Origin: Conexibacter sp.
Lineage (GTDB): Bacteria > Actinomycetota > Thermoleophilia > Solirubrobacterales > Solirubrobacteraceae
Assembly (NCBI GenBank): GCA_025964295.1
Contig: JAOPZD010000338.1
Span: forward strand, 1-19,493
Direction: 5' to 3'
DNA length: 19,493 nucleotides
Made by a program: the position numbers and the translations under genes. The notes beneath the pieces were generated by a model that saw only the letters and a list, made by a program, of their open reading frames with translations, searched no databases and had not been told where the DNA came from. Below are positions 5,697 to 11,677 of the stretch, one piece after another. The stretch's first letter is position 1. Each line of letters opens with the position of its first letter.

Positions 5697-7973
5697 ATGC
5701 GTCGTCCTCACCGCTGGTTCCTCATCATGTCGGCCCTCGCGGTGCTGGCGCCGGCGACGACCGCCACCGCCGCGTCCTCGCCGGATCCGACCACCTGGCA
5801 GTCCGACGCCAAGGCGCCGGACCCCGGCCCGGCGCTGGCCTGCGCCGGCGGCGCCGGGACCGTGACGCCCGCGGTCGGCGCGGCGGAGACCGAGTACGGC
5901 GGGATCGGCAGCGCCTCCGACGATCACGACGTCTCCTACGTGCGGGTGGCGCTGTCGACCGCGGCGCCGGACGGCTGCGCGCCGGCCGGCGGCACCCACG
6001 CGCAGATCGAGGTCATCCCGTCGATCGACCTCACCACCTCGCATCCCGCCCTCTGCGCCGTCGGGACCGCCGACGCGCAGCCGTGCGCGGTCACGACGCG
6101 CCCGGGCGAGCTCGGCGGCGTGATCGTCGAGGACGACCGCAGCGGCACGCCGGCGCCGTGGGCCGTCGGGGCGCCGGGCGCGCCGCTCTACGTCGAGCTG
6201 CCCTACGACCAGGCCAACGGGACCTTCGGCCAGGAGCCCGAGCACCGCTGCGCCCCGGCGGGCCCGTGCTCACCCGAGGCCGCCGGCTACCGCGCGCAGT
6301 TGGCCGTCCGCTACCTGCCCGGCATGGGTGGCACGCCGTCGGCGCCGATCCTGACGACCGTCGGGTTGCACGCCGACCCGAGGGTCGACCAGGACGGCGC
6401 GGGCACCGGGCCCGCCACCGACGACGGATCCTCCTGGCTCTACGCGCCGCTCCCGTCGCAGGTCTCGCGCCCGTCGCTGCGGCGCGGCTGGACCGTCCAC
6501 GTCCGCGCCAAGAAGGGTCAGACCGGGAAGGTCGAGGTCACGGTCGGCCTGCACCTGATCGCCACCGGCTCGGCGAAGGCCAGGAAGACGGGCAAGTTGT
6601 CCATCAAGGTCAAGTTGACGCGGAGCGGGCCCAAGCACCTGGCCAAGCGCGACGCCTACCTGGTCATCAAGCTCACCGGCCACGTGGCGCAGGGCGCGCC
6701 GATCCGGCTGTACGGGAGCGCCAAGGCGAAGGCGGCGGGCGCGCCGATCGCCAAGGCGCCGGTCTGTGAGAACAGCTACCTGTACTTCATCCCGCCCGCC
6801 GCGCGCGCGGACTTCCGGGCGGCGCTGCTCTGCCTGCTCAACGGCGCGCGCAAGGCGCAGGGCCTGCCGGCGCTGCGCCGCGCCGCGCCGCTGGAGACCG
6901 TCGGGCAGTCGCAGTCCGACAAGTTCGCGGCGACGGGGTCGGGCAGCCACGGGAAGTCGCTGACCGACATCACCAAGCGCTTCGCCAAGAAGGGGTACAA
7001 GGCCGCCGCCTACAACGAGGGGTTCGCGGTGCTCGACGCGGGCGCGTCGCCCTATGCGTTCCTGGCCGACATGGTCAAGCGCGCCGGCGTCCCGTGCACC
7101 GAGATCTTCGACCCGCGCTTCCGCGACATCGGGATCGGCGTGAGCGCCGGCGGCGGGGGCAGCGTGACGACGCTGGCGCTGGAGCTCGGCCGCAGGGTCG
7201 GCACGAGCCAGCCCTCGTCGAAGACCAAGGCGGCGGCGACCTGCGGCCACAAGGTGCCGGCGCCGGTCGTCGAGGGCCCGGTCATCGACGGGCGCGGGGA
7301 CCCGACGTCCGGGGCGACCTCGGTGACCGCGTCGCTCGCCTGCGTCGCCAAGGCGCCGTGCGTGTTCACGGCCGCCGCGTCGCTGCCCGACGCCGGGGCG
7401 ACGTCGCCGGCCCAGCAGCTGACGATCGCCGCCGGGAAGACGATGGACGTGGTCTTCCCGTTCGACGCCGCGGCGCTGACCGCCGCCCGGTCCGCCGCGC
7501 AGCCCAAGGTCGCGATCGCGCTGGCGGTGAGCGCGCCGGCGCAGTACGCCGACACGCTGACCGCGCCGTTGCCGGCGGCTGCGTCCGCGTCCGCGTCGGC
7601 CGCCGCCGCGCCGCCGTCCCGGGAAGACGCCGCGCGCCGCCTCGCCGCCGCCAGGGCGCGCTGGAAGAAGGCCGCGATCAAGAGCTACACCTACAGAATC
7701 CTCGTCTCCTGCGGCTGTTCGCTCCCGGAGGGCACGGTCACCGTCCGCGGCGGCAAGGCCACCACCAAGCCGGCGACCGGCTACGGCGACTACAAGACGG
7801 TCAACCGCCTGTTCTCCCTCATCAAGCGCTACCTGGCCGACAAGCCCTACGCCTTCCAGGCCACCTACGACAAGACCACCGGCGTCCCGATCAACATCTC
7901 CGTCCACCAGGACAAGCTCGGCGTCGACGACTACTACGGCTTCGGGACCAGGGCCTTCAAGAAGCTCGGCTGA
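5697..7973 (+). CDS. Secreted CAP (SCP/PR1) domain protein with DUF6174-like C-terminal domain
   Basis: This 758-residue exported protein has a Sec signal peptide (MRRPHRWFLIMSALAVLAPA, cleavage near residues 24-27). An N-terminal region of about 250 residues that I do not recognise follows, then a lysine-rich beta-like segment (about 265-350). The CAP domain spans about 356-500, with LNGARKAQGLPALR, SGSHGKSLTDI, YNEGF and DPRFRDIGIGV. CAP proteins in bacteria (YkwD type) are exported and of mostly unknown activity. One canonical histidine is missing: the usual GHR before the NP/DPRFR motif is replaced by GVPCTEI. After an alanine/serine linker (626-641), residues 655-758 (KSYTYRILVSCGC... 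through the YYGFGTRAF end) resemble DUF6174. The gene ends 47 bases from a convergent gene. Confidence 0.85.
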   Translation: MRRPHRWFLIMSALAVLAPATTATAASSPDPTTWQSDAKAPDPGPALACAGGAGTVTPAVGAAETEYGGIGSASDDHDVSYVRVALSTAAPDGCAPAGGTHAQIEVIPSIDLTTSHPALCAVGTADAQPCAVTTRPGELGGVIVEDDRSGTPAPWAVGAPGAPLYVELPYDQANGTFGQEPEHRCAPAGPCSPEAAGYRAQLAVRYLPGMGGTPSAPILTTVGLHADPRVDQDGAGTGPATDDGSSWLYAPLPSQVSRPSLRRGWTVHVRAKKGQTGKVEVTVGLHLIATGSAKARKTGKLSIKVKLTRSGPKHLAKRDAYLVIKLTGHVAQGAPIRLYGSAKAKAAGAPIAKAPVCENSYLYFIPPAARADFRAALLCLLNGARKAQGLPALRRAAPLETVGQSQSDKFAATGSGSHGKSLTDITKRFAKKGYKAAAYNEGFAVLDAGASPYAFLADMVKRAGVPCTEIFDPRFRDIGIGVSAGGGGSVTTLALELGRRVGTSQPSSKTKAAATCGHKVPAPVVEGPVIDGRGDPTSGATSVTASLACVAKAPCVFTAAASLPDAGATSPAQQLTIAAGKTMDVVFPFDAAALTAARSAAQPKVAIALAVSAPAQYADTLTAPLPAAASASASAAAAPPSREDAARRLAAARARWKKAAIKSYTYRILVSCGCSLPEGTVTVRGGKATTKPATGYGDYKTVNRLFSLIKRYLADKPYAFQATYDKTTGVPINISVHQDKLGVDDYYGFGTRAFKKLG

Positions 7974-8020
7974 GGCATCGCGCGCCCCGGTGGGCCAGAC
8001 ACCGACAACGAAGTGGCTGT

Positions 8021-9247
8021 CTACGGCACTCGCACCTTGAAGCGGCCGACGAGGGTGCCGGCCCCGGGCTCGAACTGGAACGCCCCTGGGGTGGCCGTGC
8101 TCAGCAGGCGGACCTCGCCGGCGTAGACGCCGGAGGGGGTCGAGTAGACGGTGCGCTTGGTGACCACGGTGCCCGCCGCGATGTCGTGACGGGTGAAGCC
8201 GATGAGGGACATCCCGTACCGGGCACGTGGATGGCGGAGCAGGACGACATATGCCTGGCCCGCGGTCGCGATGGCGCGGCGCGCGCGGAAGCTCACGGAG
8301 ATCGTCCAGTACCGGCCGCGGCGGAGGTACGGACGGGCGCGCACCGGTGTGGCGAGTTGCGCGTGCGTGTACACGGGTGCGGCTGGGCGCAGGCCGGGGA
8401 GTGCGCAGGGCTGGTAGCGCGCGCCGCCACCGGGCTTCGGGAACGTGCAGCTCCGGCCGTTGCGGAAGGAGATCTTGCGGATCGGGCCGCCGGCGGGATT
8501 GGGGCCGCTCCCGATGGAGAGACCGCGCCCGATCGAAGCGCTCCGTCGTACGATCAGGTACGCGCCGTAAGGCGGGACGGTGCGCACGGTGTGCAGCTTG
8601 CCGTCGTCGCCTGCGTAGGTGACGCTCGTGGCCTCGCGGCCCAGCAACCCGTAGGAGACGTCACGTAGGTCTTGGTTGGGGCAGGCCTTCGTCCCGGGGC
8701 GCCCACAGCCCGGGACGTCGGTGCCCAGGAACCCTCCCGCCGCTCCGCTGGCGGGGACGGCCTCGGCGCTGATGTTCAAGGACGTCTCGCCGTTCGCATC
8801 CAGTGCGCCGCACGCCAGCGATCCCGACTGAGCCGAAAGCGGGTGAAAGCGCCCGTCGTCCTTGAACGCGCCGTCCTGGCCGAGGACGCCGAGCTCGCCG
8901 TCGACGATGCGCGCGGCCTGGATGCACACCGCGTCTCGTGTCGTGGCCTGCACGCGCACCGCCCAGGCGGGGCCGCCGCCGGGATCGGCGGCGCGGAGGG
9001 AGAGCACCTTCGCGGTGCCCGGCAGCAACACGCCGGTGTCCCGGTCGAGGCTGCGATCGTGCGACGTCGGGACCGGGCTGCCGATCGGGATCACGCCCGT
9101 GGCGGCCAGCGCGCCGGCGGTCACGAGCAACGCTGCGGCGAACGAGAGCGTGATCGGGCGTCGCCACGGCCTCCGGGCGCGGAGGTGCTGGCGGCGGACT
9201 CCGGCGCTCAGCTCGCGTTCGAGATGATCGAAGCCGGTGACGGTCAT
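8021..9247 (-). CDS. Single-pass membrane protein, probable partner (anti-sigma-like) of the adjacent ECF sigma factor
   Basis: This 408-residue protein has a short basic cytoplasmic N-terminus of about 30 residues (FDHLERELSAGVRRQHLRAR). One membrane segment follows at about 33-53 (TLSFAAALLVTAGALAATGV), then a roughly 350-residue extracytoplasmic part. I do not recognise a named domain in that part. It holds six cysteines that could form disulfides. Its ATG overlaps the sigma factor stop (ATGA), so the two are co-translated. That arrangement and the topology fit membrane-bound anti-sigma factors. However, there is no zinc-binding HxxxCxxC motif, and the cytoplasmic part is much shorter than a usual anti-sigma domain. 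The anti-sigma role is therefore an inference from context only. Confidence 0.75.
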   Translation of the reverse strand: MTVTGFDHLERELSAGVRRQHLRARRPWRRPITLSFAAALLVTAGALAATGVIPIGSPVPTSHDRSLDRDTGVLLPGTAKVLSLRAADPGGGPAWAVRVQATTRDAVCIQAARIVDGELGVLGQDGAFKDDGRFHPLSAQSGSLACGALDANGETSLNISAEAVPASGAAGGFLGTDVPGCGRPGTKACPNQDLRDVSYGLLGREATSVTYAGDDGKLHTVRTVPPYGAYLIVRRSASIGRGLSIGSGPNPAGGPIRKISFRNGRSCTFPKPGGGARYQPCALPGLRPAAPVYTHAQLATPVRARPYLRRGRYWTISVSFRARRAIATAGQAYVVLLRHPRARYGMSLIGFTRHDIAAGTVVTKRTVYSTPSGVYAGEVRLLSTATPGAFQFEPGAGTLVGRFKVRVP

Positions 9248-9795
9248 CGGGCCTGCTCCAGTCCGGCGCGCAGCCGCGCCAGGCCCCGGCTGACGCGTTG
9301 TCGCACAACATGCTCAGAGCACCCGAGCTCGTCGGCGATGTCCGGGTAGTCGCGCTCCTCGACCACGCGCGCCAGCAGGGCCTGGCGCATCGCCGCCGGC
9401 AGGTCGGCGAGCGCGGCCGTCAATGCCTCGCTGCCGGCCGCAGCGCGTTCCTCGACGGCGAGCAGGTCGGCATCGGTGAGCGGCGTCGGCTCTGCGCCCA
9501 GCCGTCGTCGGGCGGCATCCTCGATCCGTCCCTGTCGCAACGAGCTGCGCAACACGTTGCGGGCGATCCCGTACAGCCACGCCACCGCCGGACCCTCGCC
9601 GCGATACTCGCGCGGACGCAGCGCGACGATCGCCAGCGTCTCGGCCGCGAGATCGAACGCCTGCTCAGGCGTGGGTACCCGGCCACGGAAGAACGCGATG
9701 AGCGCATCGACGTGGCGGCGATAGAACACCGCGAATGCGCGGTCGTCGCCCGCGGCAGCGGCGAGAAGGAGTTGCTCATCGGTGACCACGATCAT
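9244..9795 (-). CDS. ECF-family RNA polymerase sigma factor (sigma-70 type)
   Basis: This 183-residue extracytoplasmic-function sigma factor directs RNA polymerase to a stress or signal regulon. Region 2 covers about residues 18-88 (RAFAVFYRRHVDALIAFF, EQAFDLAAETLAIVALR, AWLYGIARNVLRSSLR). Region 4 covers about 125-178 (LADLPAAMRQALLARVVEERDYPDIADELGCSEHVVRQRVSRGLARLR), with the helix-turn-helix in its second half. No C-terminal SnoaL-like or other extension is present. ATG at 9795 is the first in-frame start. GTG at 9789, two codons in, may be the real one: it gives the common ECF opening M-V-T-D-E-Q-L-L, and a promoter-like sequence overlaps the bases just before it. It is the first gene of a two-gene operon with the membrane protein. 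Confidence 0.92.
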   Translation of the reverse strand: MIVVTDEQLLLAAAAGDDRAFAVFYRRHVDALIAFFRGRVPTPEQAFDLAAETLAIVALRPREYRGEGPAVAWLYGIARNVLRSSLRQGRIEDAARRRLGAEPTPLTDADLLAVEERAAAGSEALTAALADLPAAMRQALLARVVEERDYPDIADELGCSEHVVRQRVSRGLARLRAGLEQAR

Positions 9796-9796
9796 C

Positions 9797-9823
9797 TATA
9801 CGTTGCACGACGCGGTCGCGTTG
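9797..9823 (-). promoter_or_regulatory. Putative ECF-type autoregulated promoter of the sigma factor gene
   Basis: On the minus strand CAAC (9823-9820), a 17-base spacer and CGTATA (9802-9797) resemble ECF promoters, which commonly pair an AAC-containing -35 with a CGT-containing -10. The -10 ends 7 bases before GTG 9789, predicting a leaderless mRNA. Recognition by this very sigma factor is inferred from the habit of ECF genes to autoregulate. Confidence 0.32.
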
Positions 9824-9903
9824 TGACAGTGCGGCGCCGTTCCACCCAGCAGGCGGATCGAGCGGGTTCGTCGCTACCGCCGGCGCGGGCAGGGGCCCGG
9901 CCC

Positions 9904-10443
9904 TCACACCGCGGCGACGATCGCGGCCTCCACGACGGTGCGCACGCGGCCGGTCTGCACGTCGTAGACGTGGCCGGAGATCGTCACGCGGTCGGGGATC
10001 GCTGCGCTGGCGCGCAGCCGCGCGACGTCCTCGCGGACGGTGGCCTCCGGGTCGAGCACGGCACGCGCGATCAGCGCCGCGGGATCGGCGTCGATGCGCT
10101 CGGCGTAGCGGCTGCGGACCTCCTCGTCGGCCAACAGGGCGGTGCCGCAGAAGGTGTGGTGGACGACGGCCACCTCGAAGAGCGGGCCTTCCGGCACCGC
10201 GGCCTCGGCCATCTGCCCGATGAAGGCGAGGTCCTCGATGACCTCGGCCGTGACGCGGCCCCCGGCGTTTCGCAGCACCGCGGCGTCTCCCAGGCGCAGG
10301 CCGAAGATCGCGGCCGGGTCGACCCGCGGGTCCAGGCACGTCACCACGGTCAGCAGCAGCCGCGGCATGATCGGAGCGCCTTCGTGCCCGCCGCCCGCGG
10401 CGAAGGCCGCGTTGCGCTCGCGCACGACATCGAAACGGGACAT
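9904..10443 (-). CDS. Beta-class carbonic anhydrase
   Basis: This 179-residue cytoplasmic zinc enzyme interconverts CO2 and bicarbonate. The three zinc ligands are visible: C36 in CLDPR (with the D38-R40 dyad) and H96/C99 in HHTFCG. The conserved LRNAGG follows at 57-62. The second metal motif reads HTFC where HTDC/HTxCG is usual, which still satisfies HxxC. The length fits the short actinobacterial beta-CA group. A strong Shine-Dalgarno sequence (GGAGG, minus strand, bases 10455-10451) lies 7 bases before the ATG. The gene is divergent from a MarR regulator across a 64-base gap that holds an inverted repeat, so expression is probably controlled by that regulator. A physiological link between CO2 hydration and MarR sensing is an inference. 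Confidence 0.93.
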   Translation of the reverse strand: MSRFDVVRERNAAFAAGGGHEGAPIMPRLLLTVVTCLDPRVDPAAIFGLRLGDAAVLRNAGGRVTAEVIEDLAFIGQMAEAAVPEGPLFEVAVVHHTFCGTALLADEEVRSRYAERIDADPAALIARAVLDPEATVREDVARLRASAAIPDRVTISGHVYDVQTGRVRTVVEAAIVAAV

Positions 10444-10465
10444 GACGCTTCCTCCGATCGACTAA

Positions 10466-10514
10466 GTTGCATCTACACCTGTGACCGTAACAAGGCGTGT
10501 GATGTAGATGCAAC
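10466..10514. repeat. 12-bp inverted repeat between and over the carbonic anhydrase and marR-type starts (putative MarR operator)
   Basis: GTTGCATCTACA (10466-10477) recurs as its exact complement TGTAGATGCAAC (10503-10514). The arms are separated by 25 bases and their centres are 37 bases apart. The right arm covers the MarR start codon at 10508; the left arm lies just upstream of the carbonic anhydrase Shine-Dalgarno sequence. The layout fits a regulator binding two sites to control both divergent genes. Binding is inferred. Confidence 0.5.
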
Positions 10515-10981
10515 ATACTCCTGAGGGCTTCGCCGCCGAGATGGCGCAGAACTGCTTGGGCTCTCGAATCGGCCGCCTGCACCGGATCGTCACGCGGCGC
10601 TTCGAGCTCGCCCTCGCGCGCACCGGGCTGACCCCGCCGCAACTCGAGATCCTCGCTGCGCTCACCGTGGCCGACACCGCCCTGCCGCCCACGGCGCTGG
10701 CTCAAGTCCTCGCGGTCGAGCGCTCCACGATGAGCCGCAACCTCGCGCTCATGCGGGAGCGCGGCTGGATCGCAGCGTCCGAGCGGTCCCCGAGCGGGCG
10801 CACGATGGCCGTCACCATCACCGCGGCCGGACGCGAGGCCTTCGCCGGCGCGCGGGAGGCCTGGCACGAAGCCCAGGATGCCGTCATCGCGACGCTCGGC
10901 GCCGACGCGCCCGACGCGATCGACGACTGGCTCGCCGGGCTCGGCTTCGCCGGAGCTCCGGCGGCCGGCGCCACCACCTGA
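10508..10981 (+). CDS. MarR-family winged-helix transcriptional regulator
   Basis: This 157-residue DNA-binding protein has the MarR layout. An N-terminal dimerisation helix (SRIGRLHRIVTRRFELALARTG, 19-40) precedes the helix-turn-helix (LTPPQLEILAAL, then ALAQVLAVERSTMSRNLALMRERGWI, 63-88). The wing follows (ERSPSGRTMAVTIT, 92-105), then C-terminal dimerisation helices. A single cysteine (C16) in the first helix could act in redox sensing as in some MarR proteins, but this is speculative. The start ATG lies inside one arm of the inverted repeat, so the protein probably represses its own gene. No clear Shine-Dalgarno sequence was seen. It is divergent from the carbonic anhydrase gene, the likely second target. 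Confidence 0.9.
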   Translation: MQHTPEGFAAEMAQNCLGSRIGRLHRIVTRRFELALARTGLTPPQLEILAALTVADTALPPTALAQVLAVERSTMSRNLALMRERGWIAASERSPSGRTMAVTITAAGREAFAGAREAWHEAQDAVIATLGADAPDAIDDWLAGLGFAGAPAAGATT

Positions 10982-11107
10982 CCCCGCGGCCTCCAGGTCC
11001 CGGCGCCATGTCCACCCGCGCTCGCCGGCGATGAGTCCCGGGCATGCACCCGGTCTCATGGGCAGGCGTTGTCGCGATGGCGCGGGAGCGCGAGATCGGC
11101 GAGGAAC

Positions 11108-11114
11108 GGAGAGG
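11108..11114 (+). promoter_or_regulatory. Ribosome binding site deciding the GTG start of the truncated hydrolase
   Basis: GGAGAGG ends 4 bases before GTG 11119. It favours that start over the upstream ATG at 11044, which has no such sequence, and over ATG 11131. Confidence 0.5.
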
Positions 11115-11118
11115 TCAC

Positions 11119-11670
11119 GTGGCGCAGCGGATGATCGCGGTCAACGGCGTCGAGCTCTGCGCGGAGTCCTTCGGCGACCCGGCCGACCCGCCGGTCCTCC
11201 TCGTCATGGGCATCGGCGCGTCGATGCTCTGGTGGGAGGAGGGCTTCTGCCAGATGCTCGCCGGCGGCGGGCGGTTCGTGCTCCGCTACGACCACCGCGA
11301 CACTGGCCGGTCCGTCAGCTACCCGCCCGGGCTGCCCGGCTACACCGGCGCCGACCTGGTCGGCGATGCCGCCGGCGTGCTCGACGCCCATGACGTCTCG
11401 GCCGCGCACGTGGTCGGCGTCTCGGCGGGCGGGGCCTTCGCGCAGCTGCTCGCGCTCCAGCTCCCCGAGCGGGTCCTCTCGCTCGTGCTCATCAGCACCT
11501 CGCCCGCGACCCCGGGCGATCGCGACCTTCCGCCTCCCACGGATGCGTTCGGGCAGTTCGTCGCGACCGCGGAGGTCGACTGGTCCGACAGGGACACCGC
11601 GCGGCGTCACCCGCCTGACCGGCGACACCATCCCAATGACCAGGCCAGGTGGCGTTCGATGCGCAGATGA
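11119..11670 (+). pseudogene. Alpha/beta hydrolase, C-terminally truncated (probable pseudogene)
   Basis: The first ~158 residues look like an intact alpha/beta hydrolase: MIAVNGVELCAESFGDP, an oxyanion-region LLVMGIGASMLWWE, YDHRDTGRS (58-65), the nucleophile elbow GVSAGG with S102, and VLISTSPATPGDR. Similarity stops near EVDWSDRDTA (about base 11604). The frame continues through about 25 arginine- and histidine-rich residues of non-protein character to a TGA. The cap and the segments carrying the catalytic acid and histidine, about 90-110 residues in relatives, are missing. No remnant of them was seen in the other frames before the next gene begins. A deletion is more likely than a simple frameshift. 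Activity is not expected. Confidence 0.72.
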
Positions 11671-11677
11671 TGCGGGC

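Noticed and set aside
6270..7907. 545-codon minus-strand open frame opposite the CAP-domain gene
   Set aside because: Arg/Gly-rich low-complexity translation with no motif, while the plus strand has a signal peptide and recognisable domains in the same region.
7974..8020. Possible bidirectional terminator between the CAP-domain gene and the convergent membrane protein gene
   Set aside because: The only pairing is AGACACC with a bulged GGCTGTCT across a long loop, which is too weak and has no U-tract.
9797..9829. ECF41-type promoter (TGTCACA ... CGTC) upstream of the sigma factor
   Set aside because: TGTCACA is present on the minus strand, but no CGTC lies at the usual spacing and the protein lacks the SnoaL-like C-terminal domain of that group.
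11038..11053. CCGGG-6-CCCGG hairpin downstream of the MarR gene
   Set aside because: It has five pairs with no U-run, and is common by chance at this GC content.
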